Shown here: piece by piece, positions 32,863 through 42,239 of the stretch
Layout: each line of letters opens with the position of its first letter
Position numbering within the stretch: position 1 is the first letter of the stretch
Program-made: the position numbers and the translations under genes
Assembly (NCBI RefSeq): GCF_016775705.1
Contig: NZ_CP068760.1
Location: 4,030,001-4,094,000 of the forward strand
Length of the DNA stretch: 64,000 bases
Direction of reading: 5' to 3'
DNA from: Chryseobacterium cucumeris
Lineage (GTDB): Bacteria > Bacteroidota > Bacteroidia > Flavobacteriales > Weeksellaceae
The notes under the pieces: generated by a model
What the model saw: only the letters and a program-made list of their open reading frames with translations
The model's database searches: none
Told to the model about the DNA's origin: nothing

Positions 32863-33957
32863 ATGAAAAAAGTACTCTTTATAGACCGCGACGGAACGCT
32901 TATTATCGAACCGCCTACAGATTTTCAGGTAGATTCTCTGGAAAAGCTTGAGTTTTATCCGGGAGTTTTTCAAAACTTAGCAAAAATCGTCAATGAATTA
33001 GATTATGAATTGGTGATGGTGACCAATCAGGATGGATTGGGAACTGAGAGTTTCCCTGAAGACGATTTCATAAAACCTCATGAGAAAATGTTGCAGGCAT
33101 TTGAAAATGAAGGGATCATTTTTAGTGATATTTTGATTGACAGAAGCTTTGAATCCGAAAATCTTCCCACCAGAAAACCCGGAGTTGGAATGCTCGGAAA
33201 ATATATTTATGGGAATTACGACCTTGAAAATTCCTATGTAATTGGTGATCGAAGTACTGATGTTCAACTTGCTAAAAATCTTGGTACTAAAGCTATTTAC
33301 CTTAACAAAAACTTAAATAGCGAAGCGGAGCTATCTACTTTAAAATGGTCGGAGATCTATCAGTTCTTAAAATCAGGAATGAGAAAGGCTAAAGTATCCA
33401 GAAAAACCAATGAAACAGATATAGAAATTACGGTCAATCTTGATGGAAACGGAAAATCAGATATTTCAACCGGGCTTAAATTTTTTGATCACATGCTGGA
33501 CCAGATTGCCAGACACGGAAATATGGATCTTACGATTAAAGTGAACGGTGATCTTGCCGTAGATGAACACCACACGATAGAAGATACTGGAATTGTGCTG
33601 GGAGAAGCTATTTTAAAAGCCTTAGGAAAGAAAAAAGGTATTGAGCGATATGGTTTCCTGCTTCCGATGGATGACTGTCTTTCTCAGGTGGCTATCGATT
33701 TCGGAGGAAGATCATGGCTGGTTTGGGATGCAGAATTTAAAAGAGAAAAAATAGGAGATGTACCTACGGAAATGTTTTTTCACTTTTTTAAATCATTTAC
33801 AGATGCTTCAAAATCGAATCTGAACATCAAAGCAGAAGGGGATAACGAACACCACAAAATTGAATCCATCTTTAAAGCCTTTGCAAAGGCTGTTAAAATG
33901 GCAGTGAATCAATCAGATACTAATTACAGTCTGCCTTCTACAAAAGGAAGTTTATAA
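32863..33957 (+). CDS. hisB: bifunctional histidinol-phosphatase/imidazoleglycerol-phosphate dehydratase HisB
   Basis: A 364-residue two-domain fusion as in E. coli. Residues 1-165 form a HAD phosphatase with LFIDRDGTLI (nucleophile Asp8, Asp10) and VIGDRSTDVQLAKN. From about 175 the dehydratase domain has FFDHMLDQIARHG, EHHTIEDTGIVLGEA and DNEHHKIESIFKAFA, the His/Glu metal-binding motifs. It catalyses the sixth and eighth steps of the pathway. It is embedded in the hisCBHAFIE run, with 2-bp gaps on both sides. Confidence 0.97.
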   Translation: MKKVLFIDRDGTLIIEPPTDFQVDSLEKLEFYPGVFQNLAKIVNELDYELVMVTNQDGLGTESFPEDDFIKPHEKMLQAFENEGIIFSDILIDRSFESENLPTRKPGVGMLGKYIYGNYDLENSYVIGDRSTDVQLAKNLGTKAIYLNKNLNSEAELSTLKWSEIYQFLKSGMRKAKVSRKTNETDIEITVNLDGNGKSDISTGLKFFDHMLDQIARHGNMDLTIKVNGDLAVDEHHTIEDTGIVLGEAILKALGKKKGIERYGFLLPMDDCLSQVAIDFGGRSWLVWDAEFKREKIGDVPTEMFFHFFKSFTDASKSNLNIKAEGDNEHHKIESIFKAFAKAVKMAVNQSDTNYSLPSTKGSL

Positions 33958-33959
33958 AT

Positions 33960-34538
33960 ATGATCGCCATAATAAAATACAACGGAGGAAACGTAAATTC
34001 CGTTCAGAATGCCCTCAATAGACTGAATGTTGATTCCGTGGTCACCGATGATCCCGAACAGATTTTAAAAGCTGACAAAGTGATCTTTCCGGGCGTGGGA
34101 GAAGCTTCATCAACCATGAAACTGCTGAAAGAAAAAGAGCTTGATCTGTTGATTCCTGGTCTTACACAGCCGGTTTTAGGAATATGCCTGGGTATGCAGC
34201 TGATGTGCGGGGAAAATGAAGAAGGAGATACTGAAGGAATGGGGATTTTTGATATCAATGTCAGAAAGTTTCCGGCAAAGGATATTGTTCCTCATATGGG
34301 CTGGAATACCGTTTCCGGGCAGACTTCGCCACTGTTTTCAGGAATTGAAAAGAGTAGTGATGTGTATTTCGTTCACAGCTATTATTGTGAACTGTCAGAC
34401 TATACAACATCGGTTTGTGATTATATCCTGCCATTCAGTGCTTCATTGCAGAAAGACAATTTCTATGCAGTACAGTTTCACCCGGAAAAATCGGGAATAG
34501 TGGGAAATCAGATTGTTAAGAACTTTATAAATTTATAA
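33960..34538 (+). CDS. hisH: imidazole glycerol phosphate synthase glutaminase subunit HisH
   Basis: This class-I glutamine amidotransferase supplies ammonia to HisF. The 192-residue protein has the nucleophile Cys in LGICLGMQLMCGEN, the oxyanion region VIFPGVGEASS and the catalytic His-Glu pair in AVQFHPEKSGIVG. The PHMGWNTV segment is characteristic of HisH. It starts 2 bp after hisB and ends 2 bp before hisA. Confidence 0.97.
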   Translation: MIAIIKYNGGNVNSVQNALNRLNVDSVVTDDPEQILKADKVIFPGVGEASSTMKLLKEKELDLLIPGLTQPVLGICLGMQLMCGENEEGDTEGMGIFDINVRKFPAKDIVPHMGWNTVSGQTSPLFSGIEKSSDVYFVHSYYCELSDYTTSVCDYILPFSASLQKDNFYAVQFHPEKSGIVGNQIVKNFINL

Positions 34539-34540
34539 TC

Positions 34541-35263
34541 ATGAAAATAATTCCGGCTATTGATATTATCGACGGGAAATGTGTCCGTTTGTCAAAAGGA
34601 GATTACAATACAAAGAAAATATACAATGAAGATCCTGTAGAAGTGGCAAAAGAGTTTGAAAGCTTTGGGATTCAATACCTTCATTTGGTGGATCTTGATG
34701 GGGCGAAATCAAAGCATATTGTCAACCAGAAAGTTCTGGAAAATATTGCCCGTTCTACTTCGCTGCATATCGACTTTGGAGGAGGGCTAAAAACTCAGGA
34801 AGATATTGAAACCGCTTTTAATTCCGGTGCAAAACAGATCACTTTAGGAAGTATTGCCGTTCAGGATCCTGAATTTTGTTTTGGAATGATTGAAAAATAT
34901 GGAGCGGAGAAGATCATTTTGGGTGCAGACTGTGAAAACAGAAAGATTAAAACATCCGGATGGCTGGAAGAAAGCGCTCATGATATCATTGATTTTATCC
35001 TTCAGTATCAGGAAAAAGGAATACAGACCGCTATTTGTACTGATATTGCAAAAGATGGGATGCTGGAAGGCCCCTCAACAGGGCTCTATATTGAGATTTT
35101 ATATAAAACATCTGTTCAGCTGGTAGCAAGCGGCGGTATTTCAGGTATTGCTGATGTCTATAAGATGAAGGATATCGGCTGTGCGGGAACAATCATTGGA
35201 AAAGCAATTTATGAGGGAAAAATAAGTTTACAACAACTTCAAAATTTTATTGAAAATGCTTAA
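34541..35263 (+). CDS. hisA: ProFAR isomerase HisA
   Basis: HisA performs the Amadori rearrangement of ProFAR to PRFAR. The 240-residue (beta-alpha)8 barrel starts MKIIPAIDIIDGKCVRLSKG, with catalytic Asp8 and a second Asp region in AICTDIAKDGMLEGPS; phosphate is held by IDFGGGLKT and ASGGISG. The half-barrel repeat typical of HisA/HisF is evident. Its end overlaps the hisF start by 8 bp. Confidence 0.97.
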   Translation: MKIIPAIDIIDGKCVRLSKGDYNTKKIYNEDPVEVAKEFESFGIQYLHLVDLDGAKSKHIVNQKVLENIARSTSLHIDFGGGLKTQEDIETAFNSGAKQITLGSIAVQDPEFCFGMIEKYGAEKIILGADCENRKIKTSGWLEESAHDIIDFILQYQEKGIQTAICTDIAKDGMLEGPSTGLYIEILYKTSVQLVASGGISGIADVYKMKDIGCAGTIIGKAIYEGKISLQQLQNFIENA

Positions 35264-36008
35264 GAAAAGAATTATCCCATGTCTGGATATTAAGGATGGA
35301 GCGACTGTAAAAGGTGTTAACTTTGAAGATCTAAAAAGTGCCGGAGATCCGGTAGAACTTGCCAAAAAATATGAGCAGGAAGGAGCTGATGAGCTTGTTT
35401 TTCTGGATATTACAGCGACCATTGAAGATAGAAAAACATTTGTGGAGCTGGTAAAAGATATCGCGAAAGAATTAAGTATTCCTTTTACAGTAGGAGGCGG
35501 AATTTCGTCTGTAGAGGATGTGAGAAAGCTTTTGGAGGCAGGAGCAGACAAGATCAGCATTAATTCTTCAGCCGTAAAAAATCCGGGTCTTATTTCTGAT
35601 CTGGCCCAAGAATTCGGAAGCCAATGCGTTGTGGTAGCCATTGATACAAGACTGGTGGGAGATAAAGATCTGGTTCATATCAAAGGAGGAAGAGAAGCCA
35701 CAGCACTTTTAACGATGGAATGGGCTCAAGAAGCAGCAGCATTAGGAGCAGGTGAAATATTGCTGACTTCCATGGATGGTGATGGTACAAAAAACGGTTT
35801 TGATATTAGGATTACAAAGCTGGTTTCAGAAAATATAAGCATTCCGGTGATTGCTTCCGGAGGCGCTGGTACCATTGATGATTTTGTTAAAGTATTTAAT
35901 GAAACAAAAGCTACAGGAGGCTTGGCAGCCAGTATTTTCCACTTTAATGAAATAGGAATTCAGGATTTGAAACAACAGTTAAAAACTCAAAAAATTGAAG
36001 TACGATGA
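35256..36008 (+). CDS. hisF: imidazole glycerol phosphate synthase cyclase subunit HisF
   Basis: HisF condenses PRFAR with ammonia from HisH to give imidazole glycerol phosphate and AICAR. The 250-residue barrel starts at ATG 35256 (MLKKRIIPCLDIKDGATVKG), with Asp11 in CLDIKDG and the second catalytic Asp in LTSMDGDGTKNGFD; phosphate loops are VGGGISS and ASGGAGT. The start lies inside the last codons of hisA, and its end overlaps hisIE by 4 bp, which favours translational coupling. Confidence 0.97.
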   Translation: MLKKRIIPCLDIKDGATVKGVNFEDLKSAGDPVELAKKYEQEGADELVFLDITATIEDRKTFVELVKDIAKELSIPFTVGGGISSVEDVRKLLEAGADKISINSSAVKNPGLISDLAQEFGSQCVVVAIDTRLVGDKDLVHIKGGREATALLTMEWAQEAAALGAGEILLTSMDGDGTKNGFDIRITKLVSENISIPVIASGGAGTIDDFVKVFNETKATGGLAASIFHFNEIGIQDLKQQLKTQKIEVR

Positions 36009-36592
36009 AAATAGATTTTAATAAAGATAATGGCCTTGTACCTGTGGTTATTCAGGACAACAGAACATTGCAGGTTTTGATGCTGGGCTACATGAACGAG
36101 GAAGCTTTTGAAAAAACACAGGCAGAAGGAATTGTTACTTTTTTCAGCCGTTCCAAAAACAGACTGTGGACAAAAGGTGAGGAATCGGGTAATTTTTTAA
36201 TGGTAAAAAGTATTGACATCGACTGTGATCAGGATTCCATTTTAATTAAAGCTGTTCCGAAAAATGTGGTTTGTCATACAGGCAGTTTTAGTTGTTTCGG
36301 GGAAAAGAATACTAAAGGATTTCTGTATGAACTGGAAGAAAAAATCTCTCAGAGAATAGATACGAAGGCTGAAGACTCATATACTTACTCATTATATCAG
36401 AGAGGAATCAATAAAATGGCTCAAAAAGTAGGAGAGGAAGCCGTAGAATTGGTTATAGAAGCAAAAGACAATAATGATGATCTCTTTAAAAACGAAGCTG
36501 CAGATCTGCTGTATCACTTTTTAATTTTATTGAAAGCCAAAGGATTTTCAATGGAGGAGATTGAAGAGATTCTTAAAAGCAGGAATAAATAA
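36005..36592 (+). CDS. hisIE: bifunctional phosphoribosyl-AMP cyclohydrolase/phosphoribosyl-ATP pyrophosphatase HisIE
   Basis: This fusion catalyses the second and third steps of histidine synthesis. The N-terminal HisI domain (about 1-105) has VLMLGYMNEEAF, FFSRSKNRLWTKGEESGN, the zinc-binding IDIDCDQDSI and the later CHTGSFSCF cysteines. The C-terminal HisE domain (about 110-195) has YQRGINKMAQKVGEEAVEL and EAADLLYHFLILLKAKG with the metal-binding Glu/Asp residues. It is the last gene of the operon (order GDCBHAFIE), which thus encodes every enzyme of the pathway from ATP and PRPP to histidine. Confidence 0.97.
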   Translation: MKIDFNKDNGLVPVVIQDNRTLQVLMLGYMNEEAFEKTQAEGIVTFFSRSKNRLWTKGEESGNFLMVKSIDIDCDQDSILIKAVPKNVVCHTGSFSCFGEKNTKGFLYELEEKISQRIDTKAEDSYTYSLYQRGINKMAQKVGEEAVELVIEAKDNNDDLFKNEAADLLYHFLILLKAKGFSMEEIEEILKSRNK

Positions 36593-36655
36593 ACAACTTT
36601 CTCAACTGTAACAAAAGTAAATATCAAGCCACTAATCCTTCGGAAACGAATATCT

Positions 36656-38020
36656 ATGAAATTAAAATTAACCTTACTTGCAGTTTTGTTTGTTCAATCT
36701 GCTTTTGCCCAGAAAAACTGTAACGAACTTTATTCTCAGAAATTTACTAAGCAGCAGCTGGAGCAGGATGTAGACTTTATTAAGGCAAAAATAACCAATG
36801 CACACGTCAATCCCTATACAGAAATTTCAAAATCAGAATTTGAAAAAAAATATACAGATATCCGTAATTCTCTGAAAGATGGCATGACGCAGAAGGATTT
36901 TTATTACCTAGCAAAGCCTTTGATTGTCACATTGAACGACGAACATAGCTCAATGTCTGACTTTTGTGTTACAGACAGCATTAGAAAAAGCATGAAAGTT
37001 TTACCGTTGAAATTCAAATATGAAAATGGCAAAATGCTTCTTACGGAAAACTATTCAGACAGTAAACCTACTATTGGTGACGAAGTGATTTCGCTGAATA
37101 ATATACCAATTCATGAAGTCCTGGAGACCTGTGCCCAGACTATTCCGGGCGCTAAAGAAGAACGAATACCCATAGCCGTTGATCGGTTTTGGATAATGAT
37201 TAATAAGTACTGTTACTTTATCACAGATGACTACAACCTGAAGTTTAAAAGCGGTCTGCAAACAGTGGTTAAAAGTATTTCTCTGGAACAGCTGAAAGCC
37301 AATGCTTCAAAGTCTCAGCCTAAGAAAAAAGAAGATCTTAAACCTCTTGATTATAAAAAAATAAAGGATTATGCTTATTTGACAGTCAATACTTTTGATG
37401 ACAGAAATACATTCACTCTGGAAGAATGGAAAACAAAATTGGACAGTATTTTCAGTCAGATCAAAAAAGACAATGCTAAAAATTTAGTCATTGATGTTCA
37501 CAACAATTCCGGAGGAAATTCTGCGGTTGGAAATTTGCTTATTAACTATTTTTCAGATAAAACGTATTATACTTATCAGGGAAAATTTAAAAAAAGTAAA
37601 GAATACGCTGATTATTTAAAAGCAAACAATAAAGAATCTGCAGAATATAGCAAAATAAAAGATGGTGATTACTATCCGATCCGTTCTCGTTCTGTAACAG
37701 CGGATGAAAATCCGTTGCGATTCCATGGGAAGACTTATATCATTGTTGGGAAAAATACATTTTCCAGTGCTATGATGTTCAGCGTCATGGTTTTGGATAA
37801 CAAATTGGCAGAAGTAGTAGGTGAAGCACCTGAAAGAGGACATCCCAATCATTTTGGTGAATTGATTAGTTTTCAGACTCCCAACACCAAACTTGATTTC
37901 CTTTTTGGGGTTAAAGAATGGATCAGGCCGGCAGGAAATATATTACCTAACAAGCTTATCCCTATAAAAGGTATTGATTTAAATAACAAAACAAGAGAAC
38001 AGATTGTTGAAGAACTTTAA
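36656..38020 (+). CDS. S41 family peptidase, secreted
   Basis: A 454-residue protein with a signal peptide (MKLKLTLLAVLFVQSAFAQ). A helical N-terminal region leads to a PDZ-like segment (PTIGDEVISLNNIPIHEVL, about 140-160). The S41 core has LVIDVHNNSGGNSAVGNLLI, the nucleophile in KNTFSSAMMFSVMVLD (about Ser370) and a final VKEWIRPAGN. It is related to C-terminal processing proteases but lacks the typical tail. It lies 63 bp after hisIE on the same strand; whether it is read through from the his operon is unclear. The substrate is unknown. Confidence 0.87.
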   Translation: MKLKLTLLAVLFVQSAFAQKNCNELYSQKFTKQQLEQDVDFIKAKITNAHVNPYTEISKSEFEKKYTDIRNSLKDGMTQKDFYYLAKPLIVTLNDEHSSMSDFCVTDSIRKSMKVLPLKFKYENGKMLLTENYSDSKPTIGDEVISLNNIPIHEVLETCAQTIPGAKEERIPIAVDRFWIMINKYCYFITDDYNLKFKSGLQTVVKSISLEQLKANASKSQPKKKEDLKPLDYKKIKDYAYLTVNTFDDRNTFTLEEWKTKLDSIFSQIKKDNAKNLVIDVHNNSGGNSAVGNLLINYFSDKTYYTYQGKFKKSKEYADYLKANNKESAEYSKIKDGDYYPIRSRSVTADENPLRFHGKTYIIVGKNTFSSAMMFSVMVLDNKLAEVVGEAPERGHPNHFGELISFQTPNTKLDFLFGVKEWIRPAGNILPNKLIPIKGIDLNNKTREQIVEEL

Positions 38021-38053
38021 AATTCTATGTGGTTGTATTTAATGCATAAAAAC

Positions 38054-38088
38054 AAAACAGCAGGAATAGAATAACCCTGCTGTTTTTT
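38054..38088. terminator. bidirectional terminator between S41 peptidase and M28 genes
   Basis: AAAACAGCAGG and CCTGCTGTTTT form an 11-bp stem with A- and T-runs on both sides, between two convergent genes. Confidence 0.88.
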
Positions 38089-38108
38089 ATTATCAATGAA
38101 TTGATTTC

Positions 38109-39278
38109 TTATCTTTCAATCATAATATTCTTAACAAGGGTTTCTTCACCCACTTTCAAAACTCCAACATAGATTCCGTTCTGAAGGGATGAAACATTAA
38201 CCTTTCTTTCGTTATTGACTTTTAAAAGTGACCTTCCCAAAGAATTGCTGATTTCAAAACTGAAATCCATTCCCTTAAAATCCGGTAAGTCAATATTAAT
38301 TAGATTATTGGCTGGATTAGGATAGATCTTTACAGCTTCCAGTGAATTTTTTGATGCGGGTCTGCTCATGGTAGTTGATGCTGCTGCAAAATGCTGTAGG
38401 GCACCCACGGTTGCTTTTCCGATCTTGTATACGTAAACAGGATCCATATTGGTGAAAGTATCCTTAGAACTGTGAGGATAAGTGCTTCTTATCCTTTCAA
38501 AAAATCCGGTAATCACTTCACCTTTCTGTTCGAAAGGAATATAATCCGTATCAGCTGCCGGATCTACGGCAGTCAGAAGAGGTGAGTAGAGTGCAGTACA
38601 ATTTCTCAGTTGTTGTGTGACAGCTGCAGAAGCTGCATTATTACTGGATACTCCTCCCTGATCTTCATCACAATATACGGTGGTATTATTATTTCCTTTC
38701 ACGCCGCCTACCTGATCCAGATTGAAAACCAGTTTGATATCCAATTTGCGGACACCTCCCTGATATACTACATTATTCACATAATGGCTGCTTCCTTTTA
38801 GCCCTTGTTCTTCCCCGGAAAAATGAATGAACTTTATAGAATATTCAGTAGGAACATTTCTCAGAATTCTTGCGGCTTCCAGTATAATTGAAGTTCCGCT
38901 GCCATTATCATTCACTCCCGGGCCATAAATGGTATCGAAATGTCCGCAGATAATAACATATTTGTTAGGATAAAGCGTTCCGGTTTTGGTAATAATTAAA
39001 TTTTTCGAACTGGTGCTTCCAAAGGTAAAAGGACTTTCTTCTATCTGGCTGGCCGTATAACCGTAAGAAAGATACTTGTTTTTGATCCAGTTCAATGTAT
39101 TGGTATTCGCTACTGAACCTGTTGTTTTTACCCCTAAATTACTAAACTCCTGAAGATTGGTGGTGATATTGGTTTGGGTAACCATATCTGCTCTGTCTTT
39201 GTAAGCCTGAATAAAAGTTTGAGCCGCAATACTCTGCATCATCAATGCTGAGCATAAAAGTGTTGTGAATTTTTTCAT
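38109..39278 (-). CDS. secreted M28 family zinc peptidase with T9SS sorting domain (paralogue 1)
   Basis: This 389-residue protein starts at ATG 39278 (MKKFTTLLCSALMMQSIAAQ, signal peptide). The M28 catalytic domain has the zinc ligands and bridging residues in CGHFDTIYGPGVNDNGSG, FIHFSGEEQGLKGSSHYV, NLDQVGG and the late His in STYPHSSKDTF. Residues about 315-389 are a type IX secretion C-terminal domain (IYPNPANNLINIDLPDF ending KNIMIER), so the enzyme is exported and attached or released at the cell surface. It is one of three tandem paralogues. Aminopeptidase activity is expected from the family; the target is unknown. Confidence 0.92.
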   Translation of the reverse strand: MKKFTTLLCSALMMQSIAAQTFIQAYKDRADMVTQTNITTNLQEFSNLGVKTTGSVANTNTLNWIKNKYLSYGYTASQIEESPFTFGSTSSKNLIITKTGTLYPNKYVIICGHFDTIYGPGVNDNGSGTSIILEAARILRNVPTEYSIKFIHFSGEEQGLKGSSHYVNNVVYQGGVRKLDIKLVFNLDQVGGVKGNNNTTVYCDEDQGGVSSNNAASAAVTQQLRNCTALYSPLLTAVDPAADTDYIPFEQKGEVITGFFERIRSTYPHSSKDTFTNMDPVYVYKIGKATVGALQHFAAASTTMSRPASKNSLEAVKIYPNPANNLINIDLPDFKGMDFSFEISNSLGRSLLKVNNERKVNVSSLQNGIYVGVLKVGEETLVKNIMIER

Positions 39279-39417
39279 ATATAATATTATTTGGTGACAC
39301 GAATGTAGTAAATAAATCACAACGAAGTGTTTAATGTGTTAAAATAAAATAATATTTATTATGAATATCATATTAATTATCGTAATTGCCTTATGAATAG
39401 TATAATGCAGTTCTGGC

Positions 39418-39457
39418 AAAAAAAAGACCTTTGAATAGCTTCAAAAGTCTTTTTTTC
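39418..39457 (-). terminator. terminator after M28 paralogue 2
   Basis: AAAAGACTTTTGAA and TTCAAAGGTCTTTT form a stem on the minus strand with one mismatch, followed by Ts, so each M28 gene appears to be a separate transcription unit or a processed one. Confidence 0.8.
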
Positions 39458-39472
39458 GTATTGTATACTGGT

Positions 39473-40648
39473 TTATCTTTCAATCATCACTTTTCTGACA
39501 ACCTTTTGATCTCCAATTTTTAAAATTCCGATATAAGCTCCGTTTTCCAGGCCTGAAGCATTAATACTTGTTTCATTGTTTCTCCTGAAAATGGAACGCC
39601 CCTGAAAATCTGTTATTTCAAAAGTGAAATTTTTAATTCCGGAGTCCGGAAGTTCAATATTGATAACATCTTTGGCTGGATTTGGATAGATTTTCACACT
39701 TTCCAACGTATTTTTTCCGATGGTTTCATTCGTTCCCAACGTACCGGTGGCAACGGCGAAATGCTGCAATGCTCCCACAGAAGCTTTTCCTATCTTGTAA
39801 ATATAAACAGGATCAGTGTTGGCAAAAGTATCATTCACTGTATGTGGATAGGTACTTCTTATTCTTTCAAAAAAGCCTGTGATCACTTCACCTTTTTGTT
39901 CAAAAGGAATATAATCTGTATCAGCAGCCGGATCTACGGCAGTCAGAAGAGGAGAGTAGAGCGCTGTACAGTTTCTCAGTTCCTGAGTTACAGCAGCCGA
40001 AGCGGCATTATTGGAAGAAAGTCCGCCCTGATCCTCATCACAGTAAACGGTATTGTTGTTATTTCCCATAACACCACCTACCTGATCCAGATTAAAAACA
40101 AGTTTAATATCTAAAATACGAACACCGCTCTGATACGCTACATTGTTTACATAATGTTTACTTCCCAGAAGTCCTTGCTCTTCCCCTGAAAAATGAATGA
40201 ATTTTATAGAATATTCAGTCGGAACATCTTTCAGAATCCTTGCTGCTTCAAGAATAATAGAAGTGCCGCTTCCGTTATCATTGATTCCTAAGCCGGTAAT
40301 ACTGTCGAAATGTCCGCAGATGATTACATATTTATTGGGATATACCGTACCTGTTTTGGTAATAACCAGGTTTTTAGAATTATAACTTCCTGCAGTGAAA
40401 GGATCTTCTGTTATTTGGCTGGCTGTATATCCGTAAGAAAGATACTTGTTTTTGAGCCATGTCAGCGCATTGGCATTAGCTGGTGAACCCGTGGTTTTCA
40501 CCCCTAGATTAGCAAATTCCTGAAGGTAAGTGGTAATATTGGTTTGATTTACCATATCCGCCCTGTCCTGATAAGCCTGAATGAAACTTTGAGCTCCAAT
40601 ACTTTGCATAGCAACAGAAGCGAATAAAAAAGCAGCGATTTTTTTCAT
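39473..40648 (-). CDS. secreted M28 family zinc peptidase with T9SS sorting domain (paralogue 2)
   Basis: A 391-residue paralogue with signal peptide MKKIAAFLFASVAMQSIGAQ. The catalytic residues are intact: CGHFDSITGLGINDNGSG, FSGEEQGLLGSKHYV, NLDQVGGVMGN and STYPHTVNDTF. The C-terminal sorting domain runs IYPNPAKDVINIELPDSG to RKVMIER. The central domain is close to paralogue 1 over long stretches (for example the ALYSPLLTAVDPAADTDYIP segment is the same in both), pointing to a recent duplication or gene conversion. The sorting domains are more divergent. Confidence 0.92.
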   Translation of the reverse strand: MKKIAAFLFASVAMQSIGAQSFIQAYQDRADMVNQTNITTYLQEFANLGVKTTGSPANANALTWLKNKYLSYGYTASQITEDPFTAGSYNSKNLVITKTGTVYPNKYVIICGHFDSITGLGINDNGSGTSIILEAARILKDVPTEYSIKFIHFSGEEQGLLGSKHYVNNVAYQSGVRILDIKLVFNLDQVGGVMGNNNNTVYCDEDQGGLSSNNAASAAVTQELRNCTALYSPLLTAVDPAADTDYIPFEQKGEVITGFFERIRSTYPHTVNDTFANTDPVYIYKIGKASVGALQHFAVATGTLGTNETIGKNTLESVKIYPNPAKDVINIELPDSGIKNFTFEITDFQGRSIFRRNNETSINASGLENGAYIGILKIGDQKVVRKVMIER

Positions 40649-40706
40649 TGTATGAGAGTAATGCTGAATATCCTGAATGCAACAGATGCGGAATATTCGT
40701 CAGACA

Positions 40707-41888
40707 TTATTGATTAATGATAATTTTTTTTGTGGTATTTCCCTTATCGGTTGTAACAGTAAAAGTATAAATCCCGTTTGTTAGCCCTGATATATTTATT
40801 TTTTCCTGATTTTCAAGGTTTAAAACATTATTTCCTGCCATGTCATTGACTTCAACTTTGAAGTGTTTTACTTTCTCCTGAAATTCCACAGTCACAAGAT
40901 CTTTAGCTGGATTAGGATAGATCCTGATGGCTTCACCTGATTTTTGCACAGAGCTTTCGTTGGTACTTAACAGGTTACTGGATGTAGAGGCAACAGCAAA
41001 ATGCTGCAAAGCTCCCACGGCTGCTTTTCCTACGTTGAAAACATAGACGGGATCCAGATTGGCAAAAGTATCACTTACGGTATGCTCATTATTACTTTGG
41101 ATGGTTTCATAAAACCCGGTAATGGTATATCCTTTTGCTTCAAAAGGCATATAATCTGAGCTGTAAGCGTAAGAAAGATTCGTCTGAAGAGGTGAGTAAA
41201 GGGTAGTACAGTTCATCAGTTCCTGTGTTACAGCAGTAGAGGCTGCATTGTTGGAAGACACCCCACCAGTATCTCTTTCGCAGGTAATCGTATTGTTGTT
41301 ATTTCCAATAAGCCCACCTACCTGGTCAATATTTAAAACCAGTTTTATATCCAGAACCTGACTGCCATTCTGATAAGCTACATTATTTACATAATGGTTA
41401 CTTCCCACAAGCCCCTGTTCTTCCCCGGAAAAATGAATAAACTTGATAGAATATTCCGTGGGAACATTTTTTAATATTCTTGCTGCTTCAAGAATAATGG
41501 AAGTGCCGCTTCCATTGTCACTTACTCCAGGGCCTACAATTGTATCATAATGTCCGCAGATAATAACATATTTGTTAGGGTAGACTGTTCCCGTTTTGGT
41601 AATAATTAAATTTTTTGAAGTGCTGCTTCCGTAAGTAAAAGAATCTTCGGACATGTTAGTTGCTGTATATCCGTAGGACAGATATTTGTTTTTAAGCCAG
41701 TCAAAAGCATTGTTATTGGCTGTTGTACCAGTTTTTTTAATTCCAAAACCTGCAAATTCCTGAAGGTTTGTACTAATATTGGTTTGGGTAACCATATCTG
41801 CTCTGTCCTTATAAGCTTGAATAAAACTTTGTGCACTTATATTCTGCAGTGCAATGGATGTGAGCAAAAAAGCTGCAACTTTTTTCAT
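40707..41888 (-). CDS. secreted M28 family zinc peptidase with T9SS sorting domain (paralogue 3)
   Basis: A 393-residue paralogue with signal peptide MKKVAAFLLTSIALQNISAQ. It keeps the zinc site (CGHYDTIVGPGVSDNGSG, FSGEEQGLVGSNHYV, NIDQVGGLIGN, NNEHTVSDTF). It differs in the substrate region, where YSPLQTNLSYAYSSDYMPFE replaces the AVDPAADTDYIPFE of the other two, and its sorting domain ends TKKIIINQ. It is the most divergent of the three and is upstream in the array, 58 bp from paralogue 2. The 351-bp gap between it and rplT holds A/T-rich DNA and the rplT terminator, and no gene that I can see. Confidence 0.92.
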   Translation of the reverse strand: MKKVAAFLLTSIALQNISAQSFIQAYKDRADMVTQTNISTNLQEFAGFGIKKTGTTANNNAFDWLKNKYLSYGYTATNMSEDSFTYGSSTSKNLIITKTGTVYPNKYVIICGHYDTIVGPGVSDNGSGTSIILEAARILKNVPTEYSIKFIHFSGEEQGLVGSNHYVNNVAYQNGSQVLDIKLVLNIDQVGGLIGNNNNTITCERDTGGVSSNNAASTAVTQELMNCTTLYSPLQTNLSYAYSSDYMPFEAKGYTITGFYETIQSNNEHTVSDTFANLDPVYVFNVGKAAVGALQHFAVASTSSNLLSTNESSVQKSGEAIRIYPNPAKDLVTVEFQEKVKHFKVEVNDMAGNNVLNLENQEKINISGLTNGIYTFTVTTDKGNTTKKIIINQ

Positions 41889-42185
41889 TTTTTGATACTT
41901 TCTTTAGAGATTGCTAATATAGCAATAAATCATCATTTATTGTTAATTATTAACTAGAATAGCGCTTATTTGTTTGATTTATCAATAATAATTTATCTTT
42001 TTATTAAATTTATTATTGTGATAGATTAAAATTCGCTAAATAAATGAAATTTAGGTAAATTTTTCTTTATTATTGAATATGTTTAATGATAAATTCATCT
42101 TTTGTGAATTCTAACTCATAAAGTTTACTGTTGATATGGCAATTAGAATGGAATTTACCATATAAGAAATTGAAAAGTATATAAC

Positions 42186-42213
42186 AAAAAAATCCCGGGA
42201 AAACCCGGGACTT
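42186..42213 (-). terminator. terminator of rpmI-rplT
   Basis: On the minus strand TCCCGGG and CCCGGGA form a stem around TTTT, followed by seven Ts, 27 bp after the rplT stop. Confidence 0.92.
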
Positions 42214-42239
42214 ATATTGATAACAAAATCTATTCTACA

